From Acidimicrobiia bacterium (GTDB lineage Bacteria; Acidobacteriota; Vicinamibacteria; Vicinamibacterales; SCN-69-37), in the NCBI GenBank assembly GCA_016871335.1, contig VFZF01000003.1:153970-217969 (forward strand): 64,000 nt of DNA, read 5' to 3'. Position numbers and translations under genes: made by a program. Below the pieces are notes generated by a model. The model did not search any database and was not told the DNA's origin. It saw only the letters and a list, made by a program, of their open reading frames with translations. Positions 1 through 6,609 of the stretch are shown here, piece by piece (position 1 is the first letter of the stretch; every line of letters starts with the position of its first letter).

Positions 1-2
1 CG

Positions 3-1076
3 ATCGCGTTCCGTGAGTCGACGACGGATCTCAGCACGATCGTGTCGGTCGACGAGTCACCCCTCAAGTCCGGCTTGCTGTACGTGGGCACCGACGACGG
101 CCTGCTGCAGGTGAGTGAGGACGACGGCAAGACGTGGCGCCGGGTGGAGGATTTCCCGGGCGTGCCGAAGTGGACGTATGTCAGCGACGTGTTTGCGTCG
201 CACCTCGACCAGAACACGGTGTTTGTGGCGCTCAACAACTGGCAGACGGGCGACTACAAGCCGTACCTGGTGAAGAGCACCGATCGCGGCCGCACGTTCA
301 CCAACATCTCCGGCAACCTGCCGGCGAAACACAACGTCTGGTCGGTGATTCAGGACCACGTGAATCCGAACCTGCTGTTTGCAGGCACGGAGTTTGGCGT
401 GTTTGTGACGGTCGACGGTGGTCGTCAGTGGACGCAGCTCAAGGGCGGCTGGCCGACGGCGCAGGCGCGTGACATGCAGGTGCAGAAGCGGGAGAACGAC
501 CTGGTCATCGGCACGTTCGGCCGCAGCTTCTTCATCCTCGACGACTACAGCCCGCTGCGTGAACTCACGCCGCAGAGCCTCGCCGAGGAAGCCCGCCTGT
601 ATCCCGTGAAGAACCCATGGCTCATCACGCCCGGTGGTCTCGCGCCGGCCGGTGCGGCGGGCGTCGGTACGCTCGGCGGCAACGTGCTCAGCCCGAATCC
701 CCCGATTGGCGCGAACTTCGCGTACTCGGTCGGTCAGGCCATTCCCGAAGGCACGGACCTCGTGCTGACGGTGACGGATGCCTCGGGCCGCAAGGTGCGC
801 GAGATGGCCCTCGACAAGACGACGGGCTTCCGTCGTGTGTTGTGGAACCTGCGTGGGGATCCGCCGGCGGCGACGGCGGGTGCGGCTCCTGGTGGTGGTC
901 GCGGTGGCGCGGCCGGTGGGCCGCCCGCAGGCTTCCAGGGCGGTCGTGGCGGTGGTGGTGGCGGAGGCCAGCTCGTGGCGCCCGGCACCTATCACGCGCA
1001 GGTCGGCAAGAAGACGGGCGACACCGTGACGCCGGTGGGGCCGATGCAGACGTTCCGCGTCCTCGAAGTCAGCTAG
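3..1076 (+). CDS. sortilin/VPS10-like BNR-repeat protein, C-terminal part (start outside window)
   Basis: This is the 3' part of a larger gene. The frame is open from base 3, and the first in-frame start (GTG at 42) lies inside conserved-looking sequence, so the true start is upstream of the window. Asp-box (BNR) signatures of the type S-x-D-x-G-x-x-W recur (SEDDGKTW, STDRGRTF, TVDGGRQW), as in sortilin/VPS10-type beta-propellers. A beta-sandwich-like segment (LVLTVTDASGRKV) and a Gly/Ala-rich low-complexity stretch (about bases 865-975) follow. Relatives are usually exported proteins of around 1000 residues and are common in Acidobacteriota. The substrate is unknown, and glycosidase activity is often annotated but not shown. 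The stop is followed by a REP-like repeat and a strong terminator. Confidence 0.8.
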   Translation: MAFRESTTDLSTIVSVDESPLKSGLLYVGTDDGLLQVSEDDGKTWRRVEDFPGVPKWTYVSDVFASHLDQNTVFVALNNWQTGDYKPYLVKSTDRGRTFTNISGNLPAKHNVWSVIQDHVNPNLLFAGTEFGVFVTVDGGRQWTQLKGGWPTAQARDMQVQKRENDLVIGTFGRSFFILDDYSPLRELTPQSLAEEARLYPVKNPWLITPGGLAPAGAAGVGTLGGNVLSPNPPIGANFAYSVGQAIPEGTDLVLTVTDASGRKVREMALDKTTGFRRVLWNLRGDPPAATAGAAPGGGRGGAAGGPPAGFQGGRGGGGGGGQLVAPGTYHAQVGKKTGDTVTPVGPMQTFRVLEVS

Positions 1077-1090
1077 TCCGCGGTCCGCGA

Positions 1091-1121
1091 TACGTAGGGC
1101 CGCCTGGGGTGTAGGCGGCCA
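1091..1121 (+). repeat. REP-like palindromic element, forward copy
   Basis: A TACGTAGGGC tail is followed by a hairpin with arms GGCCGCCT and AGGCGGCC and a short loop. The tail matches the copies at 37674, 40831 and 52499 while both stem arms differ together. It sits between the stop codon of the sortilin-like gene and its terminator. Confidence 0.65.
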
Positions 1122-1128
1122 AATTCCG

Positions 1129-1163
1129 GGGCGCCGGTGGCTTACCACCGGCGCCCTTTTTTT
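1129..1163 (+). terminator. rho-independent terminator of the sortilin-like gene
   Basis: A perfect 12-bp stem (GGGCGCCGGTGG / CCACCGGCGCCC) with a 4-base CTTA loop is followed directly by seven T residues on the plus strand. The opposite strand has no T-run after the stem, so it acts for the plus-strand gene. It ends just beyond the 3' end of the convergent udk gene. Confidence 0.9.
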
Positions 1164-1165
1164 GT

Positions 1166-1788
1166 CTACTTGGCCAAACTTCGAATCAGCGTCAGCAACA
1201 TGTCGATGGCCACCACGTTGTGGCCGCCGGACGGGATGATGACATCGGCGTAGCGCTTGCTGGGCTCGGCAAATTCGGATGCATCGGCTTGACGGTTGAG
1301 AGGTACTGGTCGATCACGGAGTCCGTGGTGCGTCCACGCTCAGTGATGTCCCGCTGCAGACGTCTGATGAACCGGAGGTCACTGTCGGTGTCCACGAACA
1401 CCTTGACGTCCATCAGCTTTCGGAGGGCCGCGTCCGTGAAGATCAGGATGCCCTCGACGATGATCGCGGTGCGGGGCTCGAGTGTTTCAGTCGTCGCTTT
1501 GCGGGCGTGCCTGGCGAAGTCGTAGACGGGCATCTCGATGGCGCGGCCGGCCCGAAGGTCCTCGACGTGGCGCACCAGCAGGTCTGTTTCAAGCGCATCC
1601 GGATGGTCGTAGTTGAGGGCCGCACGGTCCTCAAATCGCAGTTGCGGATGATCGCGGTAGTAGCGGTCGTGTTCGAGCACCGAGACGTGGCCGTCGCCCA
1701 GCGCTTCGATGATGTTGCGGACGACGGTGGTCTTGCCGGAGCCGGAGCCACCGGCGACGCCGATGACGAGGGGAGCACGGGACGTCAT
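1166..1788 (-). CDS. udk: uridine kinase with an apparent frameshift near the C-terminus
   Basis: Uridine/cytidine kinase phosphorylates uridine to UMP in pyrimidine salvage. The P-loop GGSGSGKTT is near residue 10, and family motifs [22 protein letters not shown] and VEGILIF follow. The start at 1788 gives [14 protein letters not shown]; longer upstream extensions are non-conserved. The frame runs correctly to TVKPMHP and then shifts. The expected C-terminus ([19 protein letters not shown] and onward to a TAG at 1166-1168) is intact in the neighbouring frame, so one base appears to be missing around 1271-1278. Read with the shift repaired, the protein is 207 residues, normal for Udk. Unrepaired translation continues past 1192 as a scrambled tail. 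It may be a true mutation or a sequencing or assembly error. Confidence 0.85.
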
Positions 1789-1794
1789 GGGTCC

Positions 1795-1800
1795 AGTGTA
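1795..1800 (-). promoter_or_regulatory. candidate -10 box (TACACT) of udk
   Basis: TACACT on the minus strand lies six bases before the udk ATG, with no Shine-Dalgarno between. This is the geometry of a leaderless transcript. No clear -35 box is visible. Confidence 0.45.
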
Positions 1801-1810
1801 GTCAGTATTT

Positions 1811-1816
1811 GATACG
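1811..1816 (+). promoter_or_regulatory. weak candidate -10 box (GATACG) of crcB
   Basis: This AT-containing hexamer lies nine bases before the crcB ATG, in a 37-base gap shared with the divergent udk promoter. There is no purine-rich ribosome-binding site before the ATG. Confidence 0.3.
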
Positions 1817-1825
1817 CTGCGCCTC

Positions 1826-2209
1826 ATGCGCGAGCTTCTTGCCGTGGCGCTGGGTGGGGCGGTCGGGGCCGTCGCCAGGTATGGCCTGACCGGTGTCATG
1901 CACCGCGCGTTTCCCGGGCCGTTCCCTGCCGGCACGTTGACTGTCAACATTGTCGGCGGCCTGATCGTCGGGTTCCTGTCTGGTGTGCTCGTGGCGCGTG
2001 ATGGTGGAGCCGATCACGCGTTCCGGCTCTTCCTCGTCGTCGGCGTGTGCGGCGGCTTCACGACGTTTTCGGCGTTGTCCCTCGAGACGGTTCATCTGAT
2101 GGAGGCCGGAGCGACGACGACTGCGTGGCTGTCGGTGGCGGCGCAGGTGGTGGGGGCCGTGCTGGCGACGGCGCTTGGTTTGTGGATAGCGCAGACGGTG
2201 AGGCAATGA
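1826..2209 (+). CDS. crcB: fluoride ion channel CrcB/Fluc
   Basis: A small four-helix inner-membrane protein of 127 residues that exports fluoride as a dual-topology dimer. The family hallmarks are present: GGAVGAVARYGL at the N-terminus, the FPAGTLTVNIVG motif in helix 2 (the N is the pore asparagine) and GGFTTFSALSLE in helix 3, where the broken-helix Phe/Thr residues line the fluoride path. The gene is divergent from udk with only 37 bases between, so there is no room for the fluoride riboswitch that controls crcB in some bacteria. The last codons run into an 8-bp tandem repeat that also contains the next gene's start. Confidence 0.92.
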   Translation: MRELLAVALGGAVGAVARYGLTGVMHRAFPGPFPAGTLTVNIVGGLIVGFLSGVLVARDGGADHAFRLFLVVGVCGGFTTFSALSLETVHLMEAGATTTAWLSVAAQVVGAVLATALGLWIAQTVRQ

Positions 2210-2231
2210 GGCAATGAGGCAATGGGGCAAT
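2200..2231 (+). repeat. 8-bp tandem repeat (GAGGCAAT), four units
   Basis: Three perfect GAGGCAAT units and one GGGGCAAT unit. Each unit creates an ATG, and the first also forms the crcB stop codon. The period is not a multiple of three, so slippage would alter the crcB tail or the spacing to the next start. Confidence 0.8.
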
Positions 2232-3300
2232 GAAGGTGGGCGTGGCGCTGATGGTGGCGCTTTGCGCTGTGGCGTGGCCGACGGCGCAGGTGCCGGTTGT
2301 GCCTGGCGCAGAGTGGGCGCGTGTCGGTGATCCGAAGTCGGCGGGGTATTGCCAGGCGCCGCTTGATGCGGTGACGAGTCATCTAAAGACGCTCGGCACC
2401 ACGGCTGTGACCGTTGTTGTCGGCGGCAAGGTGTTGTTCGACTACGGTCCGCAGGATGAAGTGACGTACCTCGCGTCGGTGCGCAAGAGCATCCTGGCGA
2501 TGATGTTCGGCAAGTACGTCGCGAATGGCACCATCCGGCTGGATGCGACGATGGCCGAACTCGGGATCGATGATGTGCAGGGGCTGTTGTCGAAGGAAAA
2601 GACGGCCACCGTGCGGCAGCTGTTGGCATCGCGATCCGGCGTGTATCACGAGGCGGCGAACGCGGCGTGCACGGGGTGCGGGAGCACGGCCGGCGATCCC
2701 CCCGGCCCGCGCGGATCGGTGGAGCCGGGGAGTTATTACCTCTACAACAACTGGGATTTCAACGTGTTGGGTACGATCTTCGAGAAAGCGACCGGCAAGG
2801 ATATCTACGTCGCGTTCGAGGAGGACTTCGCGAAGCCACTGCAGTTTCAGGACTACCGGCTCGAGGCCCAGCGCAAGGCGCGACGGCCGCAGGCGTCACA
2901 ACATCCCGCGTACCACTTCTATCTGTCCACGCGCGACATGGCGCGCCTTGGTCTGCTGATGCTCCGCGATGGCCGGTGGGGTAGTCAGCGGTTGCTGACC
3001 GAGGAGTGGATCGAAGAAATGATCACGCCCGCCACGCCGGTCTCGGCGATGAATCCCGTCGCACAGCGGCAGGGGCCGTTTGGGTTCGGGTATCTCTGGT
3101 GGATTTGGGACGGGCCGCACAACACCGGCATCTATCGCGGTGCCTACACCGGGATCGGTGCGATCGGCCAGTTCCTGACGGTGCTGCCTGAACTTGACAT
3201 GGTGATCGCGCACAAGACCCGCGCGAATGCGACCGCCGTGACGCGGCCCCAGTACCTCGATGTCATCGGGCGTCTGGCGGCTTCACGCTGCGGTCGCTGA
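2230..3300 (+). CDS. exported serine hydrolase, beta-lactamase class C fold
   Basis: Member of the serine hydrolase/transpeptidase (Pfam Beta-lactamase) family, 356 residues. An N-terminal signal peptide (hydrophobic to about residue 18) points to the periplasm. The nucleophile motif SxxK is SVRK at residues 83-86, and the YxN motif is YNN in SYYLYNNWDFN. The AYTGIGAIGQ segment occupies the place of the third (HTG/KTG-like) motif. The GFGYLWWIW segment is typical of the esterase/peptidase branch, not of true AmpC enzymes. The substrate cannot be inferred. It starts inside the 8-bp repeat after crcB with only a GGGG run as possible ribosome-binding site. Confidence 0.82.
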   Translation: MKVGVALMVALCAVAWPTAQVPVVPGAEWARVGDPKSAGYCQAPLDAVTSHLKTLGTTAVTVVVGGKVLFDYGPQDEVTYLASVRKSILAMMFGKYVANGTIRLDATMAELGIDDVQGLLSKEKTATVRQLLASRSGVYHEAANAACTGCGSTAGDPPGPRGSVEPGSYYLYNNWDFNVLGTIFEKATGKDIYVAFEEDFAKPLQFQDYRLEAQRKARRPQASQHPAYHFYLSTRDMARLGLLMLRDGRWGSQRLLTEEWIEEMITPATPVSAMNPVAQRQGPFGFGYLWWIWDGPHNTGIYRGAYTGIGAIGQFLTVLPELDMVIAHKTRANATAVTRPQYLDVIGRLAASRCGR

Positions 3301-3301
3301 C

Positions 3302-4489
3302 CTACTTCCGGCGGACGTCGACCACGACGCCGGTCATCGCCAGGCCACGCGTGGCGCCGCGGATGCCCTCGCCGTCAGTGCCGACCGCGCGGAACGCCGG
3401 GGTTTTCCGCATCACGATCTCCCCGTTGTCTCCTGGAAAAGCGACAGTCGATTCAGCCGTACGCGCGAACCGGTCGAGCGCCCGCAGCCATTCCCAGGCG
3501 GTGAACGAATCCGCCGGCGCGCTCACGGCAGAGTCACCCGCCGGCCCTGGCGGCAACGGACCCCTGGCGGCAATCGAGGCCGTCCGACTGACGAGGTCGA
3601 ATGCGTCCCCCTGCGCCAGCATGTGCAGCGCCATGCCCGATGCGGCACGACCGCTGCGCGTTGCGGGCCGTTCGTCGAACACGATCACCGCCGAGGCGCC
3701 GGCCACCCAGGTTCGTGAGCCGTCCACCACAAGCGCCGTGTTTTCGTCGATTCCGAATCCGAGGTCGTACTCCGGCAGGTCGAGCAACGCGATGAGGAGC
3801 CGGCCGTGGCGTCCACGTGCGAGGAAATGTTGATCGGCCAGCGCCCCTGGGAAGAATCCCAGACCCTGCGCCAGCGTCATGCCCGCCTCCTCATCGTCGG
3901 CGGAGGCCGGCACGCCGGGCGCGAGGCGGCGGAGGCCGCTTCTGAAGGCCCCGGCACTGGTGCCGCCGGCGATCATGGGGTCACTCATGATCGCGGCGCC
4001 GGCGCTTGATCCTGCCACCACGGCGCCTTCACGCCACCGCCGCACCAGGGCGATGTACGCGGGGGAGTCCTTGCCACCAGGACGGAAGGCCGTGATGACA
4101 CGCGACTGCACGCCGCCGATGAAGTAGAACCCGCTGCAGTTGCTGATCTGTTCGACGATGGCCGGATCGTGCGCCGTCTCCGGTGACTGTGCCGAGATGA
4201 GCACGCCACGTGCGGTGCCGGGACCGCCGTGGCGGTCAAACGTCGCGACCGGTCCCGCCATCGCGGTGTCGGGCGTGGCGCCGGCTGTGGGAAACACACA
4301 CAGCGGCCCTTGTCCGTGCCGGCCGGCCAGGATCGCGCCGTACACATCGGCGTTGTTGCTGTTGAGGCCGCCGCCGATGATCACCAGACGTCCCGCCCGG
4401 TTCTGTGCCTCCGGGGCCGACGGCAGCAGGGCCACGCACGCCAGAACGACAATCGCGGTGACGTATCTTCGGGCAGCACGACAGGTCAT
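3302..4489 (-). CDS. exported cyanophycinase-like peptidase (S51 family)
   Basis: A protein of 395 residues with a signal peptide (VTAIVVLACVALLPSAPEAQ) and then a peptidase S51 domain. The nucleophile elbow VVAGSSAGAAIMSDPM is the family signature, with Ser in GSSAGA as nucleophile. GGGLNSNN near the mature N-terminus and the conserved LGFFPGALADQHF segment are also present. Family members cleave beta-Asp-Arg linkages of cyanophycin or related isoaspartyl peptides. No cyanophycin synthetase is in the window, so the substrate is open. I chose ATG 4489, directly before the signal peptide; the upstream in-frame extension reads through a repeat. A TATAAG box lies at 4518-4523 on the minus strand. 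It converges with the preceding hydrolase with one base between the stops. Confidence 0.82.
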   Translation of the reverse strand: MTCRAARRYVTAIVVLACVALLPSAPEAQNRAGRLVIIGGGLNSNNADVYGAILAGRHGQGPLCVFPTAGATPDTAMAGPVATFDRHGGPGTARGVLISAQSPETAHDPAIVEQISNCSGFYFIGGVQSRVITAFRPGGKDSPAYIALVRRWREGAVVAGSSAGAAIMSDPMIAGGTSAGAFRSGLRRLAPGVPASADDEEAGMTLAQGLGFFPGALADQHFLARGRHGRLLIALLDLPEYDLGFGIDENTALVVDGSRTWVAGASAVIVFDERPATRSGRAASGMALHMLAQGDAFDLVSRTASIAARGPLPPGPAGDSAVSAPADSFTAWEWLRALDRFARTAESTVAFPGDNGEIVMRKTPAFRAVGTDGEGIRGATRGLAMTGVVVDVRRK

Positions 4490-4534
4490 ATGCGCATCCG
4501 TCCCAATCGACGTGGAGCTTATACGAGTTTCGAG

Positions 4535-4603
4535 TACTGGGTGCTCGGTGCGCCCGGCCGCAGGCCGGGCAGCACGCACCGGGCACCCGAGCACAGAGCA
4601 CTG
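4535..4603. repeat. imperfect inverted repeat built of GTGCTCGGTGC-type units
   Basis: The left arm TGGGTGCTCGGTGC and a right arm with GCACCGGGCACCCGAGCAC flank a central GCCCGGCC/GGCCGGGC palindrome. The same unit recurs at 50128-50229. It lies between the tRNA-Leu gene and the promoter of the cyanophycinase-like gene. Confidence 0.6.
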
Positions 4604-4611
4604 TAATTTGT

Positions 4612-4698
4612 TGGTGCGGAAGAGAGGACTCGAACCTCCACCCTATTGCTAGGACTAGCTCCTGAGGCTAGCGCGTCTGCCAATTCCGCCACTTCCGC
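4612..4698 (-). tRNA. tRNA-Leu (anticodon CAG)
   Basis: The acceptor stem GCGGAAG pairs with CTTCCGC, and CCA is encoded. The anticodon arm CTAGC-CUCAGGA-GCTAG gives CAG, decoding CUG. There is a long variable arm, as expected for a class II tRNA, and the T-loop reads GGTTCGAGTCC. The encoded tRNA runs from 4698 down to the CCA end at 4612. Confidence 0.97.
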
Positions 4699-4791
4699 AC
4701 GAAGAGGGTCTTGCAGGCAGGCCCGGTCACCGGAACCGGAAGATGCGATTATAGCGCAACCTCCCAACCTCACCCAACCTCACCTAACCCT

Positions 4792-4797
4792 TATACT
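4792..4797 (+). promoter_or_regulatory. candidate -10 box (TATACT) of sppA
   Basis: TATACT lies seven bases before the GTG start of sppA with no Shine-Dalgarno between, which predicts a leaderless transcript. A C/A-rich repeat (CCCAACCTCA twice) precedes it. Confidence 0.55.
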
Positions 4798-4804
4798 GGT
4801 CGGC

Positions 4805-6541
4805 GTGAGTTCCAAGAAGGGCGTCGCCCTTGTCCTGTTCCTGATCTTCCTTGCCGTGATGGCCTCAGCGGCTCTGGTGCTGATCGGCACCCTGCTGGTG
4901 GCGCCAACCCGGCCGACGGCCACGGTGCCGTCCAACGCGACCCTGTTTCTCAAGATTCAGGCGCCATTTCCCGAAGTGGAATCGATCAGCCTGTTTTCTC
5001 CGCTGGTCAGCCAGCAGACCTTGCGCGGCGTGATCGGCACCATCGAGCGGGCACGGAAGGACCCGCGCATCCGGGGCATGGTCGTGATTCCGCAAACGAC
5101 CGGTGCGATGTGGGCGCAGTTGCAGGAATTGCGCGACGAACTCGTGAAGTTCCGCGCGGCCGGGAAGTCGCTGGTCGTGTATTTCGAGTTCGGCGGGGCG
5201 GGCGAGTACTACCTCGCGTCTGCGGCCGAACGCATTCTGGTGATGCCTGCCGGCACGCTGGATCTCTCCGGTCTGGCCACCTACGAAGTGTTCTTCCGCG
5301 GCGCACTCGACAAGATCGGCGTGTTTCCCGACATGCTCCACATGGGGGACTACAAGACCGCCGCCAACACGTTCACCGAACGCGGTTTTACGCCGGCGCA
5401 CCGTGAAATGTCGCGCTCCCTCAATCGCGACATGTACGACCAGCTCGTACGTGCCATCGCCACCGGCCGGAACCGCGACGAGGCGGAAGTCCGGCGCCTG
5501 CTCGACGAGGGCCCGTTCCTGCCCGAGGACGCCAAGGCAGCCGGTCTGATCGACGACATCGCCTACGACGACCAGATCGATGACGCCCCGCCGGTGCAGG
5601 GCACACGACGTTTTGAGGGGGAGGACTACATCCGCTCCCTCTCGTCGGGTCGTGGCGACAAGGTCGCTCTGCTCTACGCCGTCGGCACCATCGCCAGCGG
5701 CAAGTCGAGTTTCGACGGGGCGAGCGGCTCCGTGCTCGGTTCCGACACCTTCGTGGAATGGGTGCGGAAGGTCCGCGCCGACAGTTCCATTCGTGCCATC
5801 GTCATTCGCATCGACAGCCCGGGGGGATCCGCGATCGCCTCGGAGGTCATCTGGCGCGAGCTGATGCTGACGCGCGAAGTGAAGCCCATCATCGTCTCGA
5901 TGGGCGACGTCGCTGCGTCCGGTGGCTACTACATGGCGGTGCCTGCACACGCCATCGTCGCGCAGCCCGGCACGTTGACCGGCTCGATCGGCGTGGTCAC
6001 CGGCAAGTTCGTGCTGCAGGGGGCCCTCGACAAACTGGGCATCGGCACCGGCTCGGTGAGTGACGGCCAGTTTGCGGAGATCTATTCGCCGTTCCGCACC
6101 TTCTCGGCAGCCGAACGCGCGAAGGTCGAAGAACAGATGCAGTCGACCTACGAGTTGTTCGTGAAGCGCGTCGCGGATGGCCGCGAATCCACGCCGAAGG
6201 ATATCGACGCCATCGCCCAGGGCCGCGTCTGGACGGGGCGCCAGGCCCGCGAACTTGGCCTCGTGGACGAACTCGGTGGGCTCGACCGGGCCGTGGCCCT
6301 CGCAAAAGAGCACGCGAAGCTCGGCGCCGACGACGACGTCAACCTGGTCGTGTACCCGCCGAAGCGGAGCCTCTACGACATCGTCTCGAACCCCCTCGGC
6401 ATGGGCATGGGCGCCAGTCTGCGCCTGATGTTCCCGCAGCCCGAGGTGCGGATGATCGATGACTTCGCATCACGGTTCCGGCTCTTCCGCCGCGGCGAGA
6501 CGCTGATGCTGATGCCGAACCTCTTCGTGCGCGAACCCTGA
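4805..6541 (+). CDS. sppA: signal peptide peptidase SppA (protease IV, S49)
   Basis: An inner-membrane serine protease that degrades cleaved signal peptides on the periplasmic side. At 578 residues it is the long, two-domain form. One N-terminal membrane helix (residues about 6-30) is followed by two S49 repeats. The catalytic lysine is in MGDYKTAAN (Lys184) and the nucleophile in GDVAASGGYY (Ser372), matching the Lys/Ser dyad split across the two repeats. I chose GTG 4805: upstream frame reads antisense through the tRNA gene, and the TATACT box sits just before this codon. Confidence 0.92.
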   Translation: MSSKKGVALVLFLIFLAVMASAALVLIGTLLVAPTRPTATVPSNATLFLKIQAPFPEVESISLFSPLVSQQTLRGVIGTIERARKDPRIRGMVVIPQTTGAMWAQLQELRDELVKFRAAGKSLVVYFEFGGAGEYYLASAAERILVMPAGTLDLSGLATYEVFFRGALDKIGVFPDMLHMGDYKTAANTFTERGFTPAHREMSRSLNRDMYDQLVRAIATGRNRDEAEVRRLLDEGPFLPEDAKAAGLIDDIAYDDQIDDAPPVQGTRRFEGEDYIRSLSSGRGDKVALLYAVGTIASGKSSFDGASGSVLGSDTFVEWVRKVRADSSIRAIVIRIDSPGGSAIASEVIWRELMLTREVKPIIVSMGDVAASGGYYMAVPAHAIVAQPGTLTGSIGVVTGKFVLQGALDKLGIGTGSVSDGQFAEIYSPFRTFSAAERAKVEEQMQSTYELFVKRVADGRESTPKDIDAIAQGRVWTGRQARELGLVDELGGLDRAVALAKEHAKLGADDDVNLVVYPPKRSLYDIVSNPLGMGMGASLRLMFPQPEVRMIDDFASRFRLFRRGETLMLMPNLFVREP

Positions 6542-6549
6542 GCTCACAC

Positions 6550-6587
6550 AAAAAAAAGGACCCCGGTGGGAATGCCCACCGGGGTCC
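6550..6587 (-). terminator. rho-independent terminator of ppiD
   Basis: A perfect 13-bp stem (GGACCCCGGTGGG / CCCACCGGGGTCC) with a 4-base loop. Read on the minus strand it is followed by eight T residues. It lies 22 bases past the ppiD stop and may also slow plus-strand transcription from sppA. Confidence 0.92.
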
Positions 6588-6609
6588 AGCACGTCACTGA
6601 CGTGGTGCT

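Noticed and set aside
57..1148. Long minus-strand open frame opposite the sortilin-like gene
   Set aside because: Arg/His/Ala-rich composition with no motif. It is a GC-codon shadow of the plus-strand gene and runs through the terminator.
1789..1825. Fluoride riboswitch ahead of crcB
   Set aside because: Only 37 bases are available and no pseudoknot-forming segments are present.
4646..4804. Upstream extension of SppA through the tRNA-Leu gene
   Set aside because: It would translate antisense tRNA sequence. GTG 4805 directly follows the promoter box and begins the membrane anchor.
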